DNA from: Agaribacterium sp. ZY112
GTDB lineage: Bacteria; Pseudomonadota; Gammaproteobacteria; Pseudomonadales; Cellvibrionaceae
Direction: 5' to 3'
DNA length: 64,000 nt
NCBI RefSeq assembly: GCF_041346925.1
Contig: NZ_CP166840.1
Location: 1,178,001-1,242,000 of the forward strand
Translations under genes and position numbers: made by a program
Shown: positions 35,068 to 42,517 of the stretch, in pieces
Layout of the letters: the number at the start of each line of letters is the position of its first letter
Numbering within the stretch: the first letter of the stretch is position 1
The notes under the pieces: model-generated
What the model was told of the DNA's origin: nothing
Databases searched by the model: none
What the model saw: the letters and a program-made list of their open reading frames with translations, nothing else

Positions 35068-37515
35068 ATGTTAAGGCAGCTTTGGTCGCGAATTTGGATT
35101 CGCATAATTGCTTATCTGGTAGGCAGTGTTCTTTTAATCAATTCCTTAGTTTGGGTGTTTTCACCCATGCTCAGTCGCCACTTTCTAGGTGATTTACTTG
35201 GTGAAAGCCGTTTAGAGCTAAGCCAAGAAAGCAGTGTTCGCATCAACCTCTTTCTTTCTCATATCACAATCAAAGATCTGCACTGGCAGGGTAATAAAGG
35301 TCGCCAGTTCTACCTAGAGAGCTTGCGTTTTGATTTCCGCTTTTTAACTTTGTTTGTTAAAGAGCTGGAAATTACCAGCCTGCATATTAATGGCATGGAA
35401 CTCTATCTACATCGCGACGATGAGGCTTTATCGATTGCCGGTTTTAGCCTTGTTGATGAGCAGCCAGGCGTAGAGCAAGAAGAGGTCTATATTGAGGAGC
35501 CGCAAGTGACGGGGCTTAGATCCCTGCCTTTGGCGGTCAACATTCCTATTATTGAGTTAAATGATCTGCGTGTATTTATTGATGATGCAGGGCGTTTACA
35601 TAATCTACATATAAAAAGCTTTCGTTTGCAGCAAGGTTACGCTAACGAAAACGAAGCTAAATCGGCGCTCGATTTTTCCATCGACCTCAATGGCGCAAAT
35701 ATCGAATTTGATTCCGCGCTTGATTGGCAGCCAAGTGGCGGTAGCTTAAGCGGCAAGCTCGAGCTGCAAAACTTTGTCTTAGATCCTTATTTGTATTTAC
35801 TTGATGAGCAAGAACAAAATATTAAACTGAGTTCCGACTTGGCATTTACTTTTGATCTTGCCATGCCGCCATCAGATAAACCGCAGTTGTTGGAGCAGGC
35901 CCTCAAGTTTAATTCCTTATCACTGGCACTGAAAAACGTCAGTGCCACACAAGCACCTTGGAAAGCTGGCTTTGATGAATTGGTTTTTAGCTCAGAAAAT
36001 GCAGAGTTTGAAATCAAACCAGAAGACATCATTATTAAAATGCCTTTGGCTATGCAAATGAAAAACGTGTCTGCTAGCCAGCTCTTGGAAGATGAAGGCA
36101 GGTATGAGCAGCTTGCTCAGTTACAGAGCATACAGTTCAGTGATGCTTTGATAAGCGGTAATGCCTCAGACCCCAACTTCAGCGCGCCAAACATAGAGCT
36201 CGATAGCTTTGTTTTCTCCAAACCGGAAGACAAAGAGGCCTTTTTTACCCTCTCGGCCTTACAGCTAAAAGACATTGCGGCAAACAGCAGTCAGGCGAAT
36301 TTAGATACGATCGTCATTAAAGAATTTAAGCTTAAGGCTTTTAAAGCCAAAAGCGGACAGTGGGATAACCTTCTTGTTGATATCGAAGAAGAGGCTGACG
36401 AAAGTGAACAAGCCGACGATACACAAAATACTAAGCAAAAAGACTCTCAAGCTGAGAGCGAAGAGACAGCAAGCCAAGAAGCGGATTTTGCCTTTTCTAT
36501 TAAGCGTATCGTTTTATTAGAAAACTCATTAATTCACTTTCATGATGAAAGCACCTTACCTATTTTTGACCTGGCCTTGAACTTGGAAGAAATGGAACTT
36601 AGCCAGATCGACAATACAAAACCAGAACAAATGACGCATGTAAGCATGCAGCTAAGTGACGGTGAATATTTTAAGCAAAATCTGAGCGCCGACTGGCAAC
36701 TGTTCCATGACAAACCTAGCGGCAAGTTCGATATGGTCGCTAAACAGTTTCCTTTATATAAGGTATCGCCATTTCTTAAACATGAAGCCGGTTTTGACAT
36801 TATGGCCGGTGAAATGGATTTAGATTACAAAGGCGCGGCAGAGCTGGGCATCTTAGATAGCAAAGCCGTTGTGCTATTGCGCGGCCCTGTATTTTCATCC
36901 GGCGATGATGATCACGTAAAAGAAACCAGCGCTGTTGGGCAGGCGTCTATTCCTATCAACCTAGCCTTAAACATGCTTAAAGATCATAAAGGCAATATCA
37001 AGCTTAAATTAAGTGTTGATGGCGACATGACAGACCCAGAATTCGGTTTTGGCAGTGTGGTGAGTCTTGTGCTTAAAAAAGCAATTTTGAGCCAAGCACG
37101 TAATGAAATCGCTAGGCAGTTTATTCCCTATGGGCAATTGCTCGGTGTGGCCATGATGGTGGGCACAGAAGCCTTAAAAGTAAGATTCTCTGATCTAAGC
37201 TATATCCCTGCTACACAGGAGCTCGATGAAAAAAGTGCAAGCATGGCCGAAGCACTGCACCAGCTATTGCTAGATAAACCTAATTTGGATCTTCGCCTTT
37301 GCCCTGTTGCCATCAGTGCTGACCTTGGTTTGGCGGCAGAAACAAAGCTGCTGGATGAACAGCACCACCAAGCCTTACAAATGGCGCAACAAAGAGCGAC
37401 TACCTTAAAAGCCAATTTAGTTTTACGTGGTATAGGCAGTGAGCGTTTGTTGTTGTGTGCAGCCCGTTACGACGGCAGCAAAGACGGCCTAGCTCGAATA
37501 GAGATTCAAGATTAA
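35068..37515 (+). CDS. DUF748 family protein, second paralogue
   Basis: 815 residues, same layout as the preceding gene: membrane anchor (about 10-30), long AsmA-like beta-rich region, and the DUF748 signature LNMLKDHKGNIKLKLSVDGD. Much of the sequence aligns with the first copy by eye (FSPMLxRHFLGxLLxxSRLEL, GDDDH insert, C-terminal LRLCP and RLLLC motifs), but they have diverged widely, so the duplication is old. An acidic Glu/Asp/Gln-rich stretch (about residues 445-475) is longer than in the first copy. Confidence 0.85.
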   Translation: MLRQLWSRIWIRIIAYLVGSVLLINSLVWVFSPMLSRHFLGDLLGESRLELSQESSVRINLFLSHITIKDLHWQGNKGRQFYLESLRFDFRFLTLFVKELEITSLHINGMELYLHRDDEALSIAGFSLVDEQPGVEQEEVYIEEPQVTGLRSLPLAVNIPIIELNDLRVFIDDAGRLHNLHIKSFRLQQGYANENEAKSALDFSIDLNGANIEFDSALDWQPSGGSLSGKLELQNFVLDPYLYLLDEQEQNIKLSSDLAFTFDLAMPPSDKPQLLEQALKFNSLSLALKNVSATQAPWKAGFDELVFSSENAEFEIKPEDIIIKMPLAMQMKNVSASQLLEDEGRYEQLAQLQSIQFSDALISGNASDPNFSAPNIELDSFVFSKPEDKEAFFTLSALQLKDIAANSSQANLDTIVIKEFKLKAFKAKSGQWDNLLVDIEEEADESEQADDTQNTKQKDSQAESEETASQEADFAFSIKRIVLLENSLIHFHDESTLPIFDLALNLEEMELSQIDNTKPEQMTHVSMQLSDGEYFKQNLSADWQLFHDKPSGKFDMVAKQFPLYKVSPFLKHEAGFDIMAGEMDLDYKGAAELGILDSKAVVLLRGPVFSSGDDDHVKETSAVGQASIPINLALNMLKDHKGNIKLKLSVDGDMTDPEFGFGSVVSLVLKKAILSQARNEIARQFIPYGQLLGVAMMVGTEALKVRFSDLSYIPATQELDEKSASMAEALHQLLLDKPNLDLRLCPVAISADLGLAAETKLLDEQHHQALQMAQQRATTLKANLVLRGIGSERLLLCAARYDGSKDGLARIEIQD

Positions 37516-37549
37516 TTACGTCAAAACATGAACAAGGATGAGAATGAAC

Positions 37550-38116
37550 ATGGCTAATGTATTGGTATTACTTGCCGATGGTTGCGAAGAAATTGAAAGC
37601 GCAACAGTTATTGATGTGCTTAGGCGTGCAGACTTAAACGTATGTACGGCTTCTATTGGTGATCGTTTAGAAGTGAACGCGTCGCGCTCAATGGTCTTTG
37701 TTGCCGACAGTCTACTCGCACCGTGCTTAGATAAAGAGTGGGACTTAATCGTCTTACCCGGTGGCATGCCCGGTGCCGAGCATTTAAGTCAATGTGATGA
37801 ATTAATTACCCTACTTAAAACCCAATTAAATAGCGATCGCCTAGTTGCTGCGATTTGTGCTGCGCCAGCGGTAGTACTTGGTCGAAATAATTTATTAGAA
37901 AACCGTGTGGCAACGGGTTACCCCAGTTTTATGCCTGAGCTAGACCAATGTGTCTTAAGCCGCAGTGATCAAGATGTAGTGGTCGACGATAACTTAATTA
38001 CCAGCCGTGGCCCAGGTACAGCAATGGCATGGTCGCTCACCTTAGTTGCGCTTTTATGTGGGAAAGAAAAAGTTAAAGAGTTGGCAGAGGCGTTGTTGGT
38101 TGTAAGCCCGGTGTGA
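37550..38116 (+). CDS. yajL: DJ-1/PfpI family protein (YajL-like)
   Basis: 188 residues from ATG 37550 (MANVLVLLADGCEEIES); two upstream ATGs (37538, 37544) are possible, but this one gives the family N-terminus. The conserved acidic residue in GCEEIE, the nucleophile Cys in AAICAAPAVVL and the GGMPGAEHL loop are present. YajL is proposed to act in protein deglycation or chaperoning under oxidative stress (family knowledge, debated). It follows the second DUF748 gene by 34 bases and is closed by a terminator. Confidence 0.88.
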   Translation: MANVLVLLADGCEEIESATVIDVLRRADLNVCTASIGDRLEVNASRSMVFVADSLLAPCLDKEWDLIVLPGGMPGAEHLSQCDELITLLKTQLNSDRLVAAICAAPAVVLGRNNLLENRVATGYPSFMPELDQCVLSRSDQDVVVDDNLITSRGPGTAMAWSLTLVALLCGKEKVKELAEALLVVSPV

Positions 38117-38138
38117 TTTTTAATAGTGTAGAAGTTTA

Positions 38139-38173
38139 GCCCTTCTTTGCTTTTATAAAAGGCAAAGAAGGGC
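38139..38173. terminator. Intrinsic terminator downstream of yajL
   Basis: A 12-bp perfect stem (GCCCTTCTTTGC at 38139-38150, complement at 38162-38173) with an 11-base AT-rich loop. It marks the right edge of the core region before the accessory island. Confidence 0.8.
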
Positions 38174-38377
38174 ACTTTCTTAGTGATTCCTATGTGGTTT
38201 CATAAGCTGTTTTTTAGCTTTATTTAAAGAGCTCAGAGATGCTAGGAAGCTGTCAACTACAGCTGATGCATCGGACCAAATAAGGGAGTGTTAAGTTGTT
38301 GATTCGTGTCGATCTTATTGCTTTATGGGGGTAGGTTGTGGAAGGGTGTAAAAGGACATTGTCCTATTTAATTAACT
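38174..38377. other. Short spacer before the first gene cassette
   Basis: About 200 bases between the yajL terminator and the first cassette boundary. I see no integrase gene, no attI-like site and no upstream attC; the cassette may have been inserted at a secondary site. Confidence 0.35.
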
Positions 38378-38378
38378 G

Positions 38379-39322
38379 TTAAAGGTCAAATCGAACTATG
38401 GACAAAATAATGGAAATTGACCTTAGTAAAAGGTTGGAAATAAAGATAAACAACGAAAGGCCCGTAGGCCTAGAAGCCCTCTCATTATCTTTGCTAGCTT
38501 TCAATCATCAATTTCATAAGTTTGTTGAGTCCGAGACAAACAAAGAAACCGATGTTGGCTCAGAGCTATTGATTAAAGAGGTGCGTAGTGGCTCGATCGT
38601 GGTAGAGCTTGTCTCTCAAGCGGCCCCTATAGTCCCCTTGCTTTGGGAGGGGGGCACCCTGGCTCAATGGTCTAAGGTTGTTGAAGATACCTGTAAGTGG
38701 CTTCTTGGAAAAACAAACACGAAACCGAAAAACGTATCGAAACAAGACCTTCAAGAATGGAATAAGTTTGTTGAGCCGGTGGCAAAAGATAATGGCTCAC
38801 AGATGAATATAAATGTCTCAGATAGTGGAAAAGTAATAAATCAATTTATTATTAACTCCGCTGAAGCCAATGCAATGCAAAACCGTATTGGTCATATGAT
38901 CGAAGATCTAGACACACCAGAAGACAATATACACAGGCGTAAGGTTATGTATTGGTATCAAACAAAATTTGATCCGAATTCTGATACCGGTAATAAGGCA
39001 ATTATTGACGATCTGTCAAAAACTGGCTTGAAGGTTATTTTCGAGAATAATGCTGTAAAAGAAGAGATGCTTCACGTTGATCCCAAATTTGGAAAGCCTT
39101 GGCAAGAGCTTGCATATGTAGTCGATGTAGAAGTACAAACGGTCCGTGGCATTCCGAAAATGTATAAGGTACTTAATATTACCCTGAGCATACCTTTGAC
39201 CCTGATGCGTAGTAGACCTTTAACAAACAGCTCAAACCGACCTCCACTGCGTTGCTCGTTTTGTGCTTTTCCGCTACGCTCGCACAAAACAATCAACTCC
39301 GTTCCGGCGGCTTAGCTGGGCG
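38379..39322 (+). mobile_element. Integron-type gene cassette 1
   Basis: The left boundary is GTTAAAG at 38378-38384, with cleavage expected after the G. The R'' of the attC at the other end is CTTTAAC (39218-39224), the exact complement of that boundary, as expected when both derive from one circular cassette. The single ORF starts 19 bases inside the boundary. No integrase is visible in the window, so this is a cassette without its integron. Confidence 0.7.
38398..39315 (+). CDS. Cassette 1 hypothetical protein with read-through into attC
   Basis: 305 codons as read. Up to about residue 260 the protein is coherent and soluble (SLSLLAFNHQFHKFVE, RSGSIVVELVSQAAPIVPLL, then a helical region and a beta-rich C-terminus). 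I do not recognise the family. The last 45 codons are translated attC DNA. In another frame, EHTFDPDA followed by stop (TAG 39210-39212) lies just before the attC, so a one-base frameshift near 39180 may have removed the original stop. The start lies 19 bases after the cassette boundary, typical for cassette genes. Confidence 0.6.
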   Translation: MDKIMEIDLSKRLEIKINNERPVGLEALSLSLLAFNHQFHKFVESETNKETDVGSELLIKEVRSGSIVVELVSQAAPIVPLLWEGGTLAQWSKVVEDTCKWLLGKTNTKPKNVSKQDLQEWNKFVEPVAKDNGSQMNINVSDSGKVINQFIINSAEANAMQNRIGHMIEDLDTPEDNIHRRKVMYWYQTKFDPNSDTGNKAIIDDLSKTGLKVIFENNAVKEEMLHVDPKFGKPWQELAYVVDVEVQTVRGIPKMYKVLNITLSIPLTLMRSRPLTNSSNRPPLRCSFCAFPLRSHKTINSVPAA

Positions 39323-39328
39323 CTACAT
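39218..39328. other. Integron attC recombination site between cassettes 1 and 2
   Basis: The site runs from R'' CTTTAAC (39218-39224) through CTTTAACAAACAGCTCAAAC to GGCGGCTTAGCTGGGCGCT and R' GCTACAT (39322-39328). L'' and L' pair imperfectly with an extrahelical base, as is typical. A 9-bp perfect inner stem (GTTTTGTGC at 39258-39266, complement at 39282-39290) closes the hairpin. Length is about 111 bases, in the normal range. R' has C where the consensus GTTRRRY has T. Confidence 0.8.
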
Positions 39329-39335
39329 TTGAATC

Positions 39336-39836
39336 ATGGATCATAGAACTATGGAGCAGTTTAAAATCCTCACAGATTTGAGGGACTATATTAAGAGGTT
39401 AGAGGCTGCTGAGGGCAAAGTCCTTGCTCGGCCAATTCCAGAGGGCGGAAGTCCAGTTTTTTACCGTTCTTGTGATGTTGCTAAAGGTACAGAGTTGATT
39501 CATGGTATCCAAGTAGGTGACTTTTTCTTTTCAAACTGCCGAAAATGGGTGCTGCCGCATTCTCAAATGGGGCTTAGCTTCTCTGCACATTGGCAGCACT
39601 TAAAGGGTATCTACAAGCTAAAAGTATCCAAAAATCCTGGTAAATCTGTGGACGTTTTCTGGGTGCTCGAAAAAGCTGACTTGCCTAGTGAGTTAAAATT
39701 TGAGCCCGATGCAAAAGATGACCGGCACTATTTCTTAACAGTAAGAAAGAAAATGACGGTTAGTGAGCTTGTAAGGAAATTAGAATGGGTTGCAGATAAA
39801 ATGACAATTATTCGTGACGCATCAAGGGCATTGTGA
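39336..39836 (+). CDS. Cassette 2 hypothetical protein, first ORF
   Basis: 166 residues starting 13 bases inside the cassette boundary; an ATG at 39351 is an alternative. The sequence is soluble and mixed alpha/beta, with a Trp/His/Phe-rich core (FFFSNCRKWVLPHSQMGLSF, HWQHLKGIYKLKV) and a C-terminal helix. I do not recognise the family and see no toxin or antitoxin signature. Its stop overlaps the start of the 97-residue ORF by four bases (GTGATG), so the two are coupled. Confidence 0.6.
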   Translation: MDHRTMEQFKILTDLRDYIKRLEAAEGKVLARPIPEGGSPVFYRSCDVAKGTELIHGIQVGDFFFSNCRKWVLPHSQMGLSFSAHWQHLKGIYKLKVSKNPGKSVDVFWVLEKADLPSELKFEPDAKDDRHYFLTVRKKMTVSELVRKLEWVADKMTIIRDASRAL

Positions 39837-40126
39837 TGATTCCATATACACACAACCAAGAAAAAGAAACACTAATACATTATGCAAACCTGCTTTCTGA
39901 TAAAGTCGCAAAGGACATTATCGATCGGGATCAATTGTCAAGTAGTCAGGAAGCCCTTCATTTGGCAAATTTCTACTGGGATATGGTAGAGAAGTCGAAC
40001 GAAGAAGATGCAAAAACTGGTGAAAGCTCTGAGTATATTTTAGAAAAGATAATCATCACTTTTATGGCTTACTTTCGTTCTTCTGGCTACGAGTCTGAAT
40101 GGGAAGAAGTTACTGACAAACGGTAA
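39833..40126 (+). CDS. Cassette 2 small helical protein, second ORF
   Basis: 97 residues, acidic, all-helical appearance (LIHYANLLSDKVAKDIIDRD, EYILEKIIITFMAYF). It overlaps the first cassette ORF by four bases. The stop codon lies only two bases before the putative R'' (ATCTAAC), the usual layout of cassette genes. A two-gene overlapping pair could be an effector/partner set, but that is only inferred. Confidence 0.6.
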   Translation: MMIPYTHNQEKETLIHYANLLSDKVAKDIIDRDQLSSSQEALHLANFYWDMVEKSNEEDAKTGESSEYILEKIIITFMAYFRSSGYESEWEEVTDKR

Positions 40127-40140
40127 AAATCTAACAAAAT

Positions 40141-40232
40141 AAAGGACACCCACTAAGTTTGCCTTATAAATAACCTTACCTAGTCTTCAGTTAGGCCCTT
40201 TGGAAAATAAAAGGGGCACCCACTTTATTTTC
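40141..40232. repeat. REP-like repeats with GGACACCCACT and inverted GAAAATAAA arms
   Basis: Two copies of G-G-(A/G)-C-A-C-C-C-A-C-T occur at about 40144 and 40214. The second is flanked by inverted arms GAAAATAAA (40203-40211) and TTTATTTTC (40224-40232). Such elements typically accompany REP-associated Y1 transposases. Confidence 0.6.
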
Positions 40233-40329
40233 AGTTTCTTATTTCGTTCTAGCATTTAGTTAACTCGTTTAATAAAGGTTGGCTCAATGATCAAAGCTTC
40301 TAATAAGGTTCGGCAGGCAGCCAGTTGCT

Positions 40330-40647
40330 ATGCTGGCTTTTACTGGTAACCCGCATAAATCGATACCAAAAGGGTTTCCATTTCGCCTACAAAATTATCT
40401 AGAGCTGGTCGATTGGATGGGCAGGCTGATTCGATCGAATAAGCGCGGAGTTATTCATTCACAGCTTCCTAATATCATTGATAGGCTCAAAATTGATCAG
40501 CGTTGATGGCTTAATGTTAGCACCCAGTTTGAAGTGAGTTTTAAAGGCTTGGTCGGTCGAAGTAATACGGTTAGGTATTCTGTAGAGCAGTTTGGCCTTA
40601 AGCAGGATGCTGGTGTACGTAGTTGCAAAGCTTTATTGGGTTCTTAG
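40330..40647 (+). pseudogene. Decayed REP-associated (Y1/IS200-like) transposase, C-terminal fragment
   Basis: Read from 40330 the frame encodes MLAFTGNPHKSIPKGFPF and then LQNYLELVDWMGRLIRSNKR and LPNIIDRLKIDQ, meets an in-frame TGA at 40504-40506, then continues FEVSFKGLVG and VEQFGLKQDAG to a stop at 40645-40647. This matches the C-terminal half of REP-type Y1 transposases (K-G-I-P-F-x-L-x-D-Y-L-E-L-V-D-W-T-G-R). The catalytic N-terminal part is missing, so it is a dead remnant. Confidence 0.75.
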
Positions 40648-40868
40648 TTTTTTCCCCTTACTTAACGTTAATTATTGTTGTATTGGAGGAGCAGAAAGAA
40701 CTTAAGCCTCAGTAAAAACAGATATGAAACTGTGCTACATTAAGCCCGCTTAAGTCACTAAGCGTCTTAACGCTCTAAAATGATTACTTGTTGTTGATTT
40801 TGGTGTCAGTAAGCAGCGTTGGGATGACGCGGCCATGAGGCCATATAAACCAAGGAGGAGCACCGAAT

Positions 40869-41540
40869 ATGTTAACCAAGTTGATTGAAAATCGTTATCT
40901 AGATATACCTAATCTAGGTCAACACGCAAATAATATTACGACAGAAAACTTTCCTGCCAATTTTGTTCGGGTCGTTAATCAAAGCTTTCATATTGAACAG
41001 TCTCAAACGGAAAAAATTAAAATTAATGGTAAATATTTCAAAAAAAAGGAGCGTGCCAGTAGTATTGAAACAGGTGACGCCGTACATGCTACGAAAGATA
41101 AAACACACCGAAATTTTACTTGGCTACCTTACGTCCCAGGGTTTGTAACATGTGCCCCATTAATAGATAAACCCGTATTTACTGGAAAAATGTCTGGATG
41201 CTGGCTAGCTATTTTCATGCATAATAATACACGTTATGTTGGTCATGTAGGTACCGACGTGGATAAGGCAGACATTACCGAGAAAGCAAAAAGCGCATGG
41301 CGAGATGCTGTAGATGAAGGAAGAATAACGCCAGTATCCGCCTTCAACCCAGTGGGCCCTAATCTCCCCCAGATCAATAGGTTGAACTTAAAAGAAGATG
41401 CTGCGGAGTTCTATGGTTTGTATGAACCTAACGGATCGGCGTACACTGTTGTTCTTGGTGCTCTAGCACGAGACCCTAAAAGGCGGAGAATAGCAAAAGT
41501 TTGTGCGATGAATACTAATGGCGATATTAATGTATTTTGA
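40869..41540 (+). CDS. CNF1/BLF1-like SGC...H protein, putative glutamine deamidase
   Basis: 223 residues, no signal peptide; start fixed by GGAGGAG upstream. Residues 105-130 read TGKMSGCWLAIFMHNNTRYV then GHVGTD: Cys111 in an M-S-G-C motif and His126, exactly 15 residues apart, with Thr105 six positions before the Cys. CNF1 (Cys866/His881) and BLF1 share an L-S-G-C motif and such spacing and deamidate Gln in Rho GTPases or eIF4A (family knowledge). Function here is inferred from the motif only; the N-terminal 100 residues are unrecognised. It is the first of two plus-strand genes converging on a deaminase-fold gene. Confidence 0.6.
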   Translation: MLTKLIENRYLDIPNLGQHANNITTENFPANFVRVVNQSFHIEQSQTEKIKINGKYFKKKERASSIETGDAVHATKDKTHRNFTWLPYVPGFVTCAPLIDKPVFTGKMSGCWLAIFMHNNTRYVGHVGTDVDKADITEKAKSAWRDAVDEGRITPVSAFNPVGPNLPQINRLNLKEDAAEFYGLYEPNGSAYTVVLGALARDPKRRRIAKVCAMNTNGDINVF

Positions 41541-41621
41541 ATTTTTTCTATAAGCAATTTAAAAAAATATTTGTTCAGGTGACGGATTAGTTACGATTTA
41601 AATTAATAAGGAGTTTTAGCT

Positions 41622-42434
41622 ATGCCTCTTAGATTTCAATACGTTCCGATGAATACGGTTGGTATTATGGGGCCAGATACGGATGTTCTTAAAACCGGTG
41701 GTGTTGGAACATGCGTTGTTCTACTTTTCCAATACGCTGAAAACGACAACACTAAATACGCTTTAGCGCATGTTCCCTATGACTCAGATAAGTTAGTAAT
41801 GCTTGGTAGAGATGGGGTCGTTACATACATAAATAGCATTTACGAAATTCTTGGGTCCCCCTCAAAGGGAGCGATGAACGTAACTGTCATACAGCGGCGT
41901 AGTATCGGGGGGTACAACGAACTTACAGCGTATATTATGTCGATTTTAGATGGTTTTGGTGTTAACAGTGTGACGTTTGAAAATTACAACACTGAGCAAA
42001 GGTTATCGGTCGTGTTTTTGAAAAATGAGTCTGAGCGACACGGGCGCTACATTTGTTACGCCAGTAAAAAAACTGAGTTTATTGATGAGTCTGAATTGGC
42101 TTTTGAGGTAAGTCGGATAGGAATGAATATAGTAAGTCACCTTGATACCAAAAGTAGGGCTGAAAAAGGCCACTTTAGAAGGCACGCAGACCTATATGCT
42201 AACGCAAGGGAAAGCTCAGACAACTACTCTCAAGCAACCAATGCATACACGTTGGCTTTATTAGACATTAAAGCAAAATGTGATCAGTTCAAGCCTGTTC
42301 TAGCGAGCACTCAGGTATTTAGCAGAGAGAAGAGAGTAGCCTGGACGAAAAAGAACCCAAAGCCTATTTTATATGGTAGCTATATAGAGTGGGAAAATAG
42401 AATTCATGGCCGAGTATTGCAAAAAACAGTGTGA
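41622..42434 (+). CDS. CheD-like T-x5-C...H protein, putative deamidase
   Basis: 270 residues with a clear AAGGAG upstream of the ATG. Residues 25-50 read TGGVGTCVVLLFQY, then an insert, then KYALAHVPYDS: Thr25, Cys31 and His50. In CheD (chemoreceptor glutamine deamidase) the triad is Thr-x5-Cys...His in the context T-L-G-L-G-S-C (family knowledge), so Thr-Gly-Gly-Val-Gly-Thr-Cys is a good match. The rest (about 70-270) is unrecognised and contains a helical stretch near residue 200-230. No chemotaxis gene is nearby, so a role other than receptor modification is likely. Confidence 0.6.
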   Translation: MPLRFQYVPMNTVGIMGPDTDVLKTGGVGTCVVLLFQYAENDNTKYALAHVPYDSDKLVMLGRDGVVTYINSIYEILGSPSKGAMNVTVIQRRSIGGYNELTAYIMSILDGFGVNSVTFENYNTEQRLSVVFLKNESERHGRYICYASKKTEFIDESELAFEVSRIGMNIVSHLDTKSRAEKGHFRRHADLYANARESSDNYSQATNAYTLALLDIKAKCDQFKPVLASTQVFSREKRVAWTKKNPKPILYGSYIEWENRIHGRVLQKTV

Positions 42435-42484
42435 ATCAAAGAGCAAAGACCTCTATTTATTAAGTCTGATAGACTGGCTTGCGA

Positions 42485-42510
42485 GAGGGGAGGCATTTTT
42501 AACTCCCCTT
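42485..42510. terminator. Hairpin between convergent deamidase and deaminase genes
   Basis: AGGGGAG (42486-42492) and CTCCCCT (42503-42509) form a GC-rich stem around an AT-rich loop. It sits between the convergent stop codons and can serve both transcripts. Confidence 0.65.
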
Positions 42511-42517
42511 TCGGTAT

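Larger units (their letters stand above)
40129..40673. other. Putative attC of cassette 2, split by a transposase remnant
   Basis: ATCTAAC at 40129-40135 fits the R'' consensus RYYYAAC and lies just after the ORF stop. The following CAAAAT departs from attC and leads into a GGACACCCACT repeat of the inserted element. On the far side, CTTACTTAACGTTAATT (ending at 40673) resembles an attC right end with G-T-T-A. If correct, an IS/REP-type element inserted into the attC. This is inference from two short matches. Confidence 0.45.

Noticed and set aside
32494-37515. Outer-membrane lipid-transport operon of the AsmA/TamB class
   Set aside because: DUF748 membership is clear, but no partner of those pathways is present; function left open.
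40667-42434. A third integron cassette carrying the deamidase-like genes
   Set aside because: The left boundary GTTAATT fits only weakly, and no matching R'' (AATTAAC) or attC was found after the genes; so they are called island genes, not a cassette.
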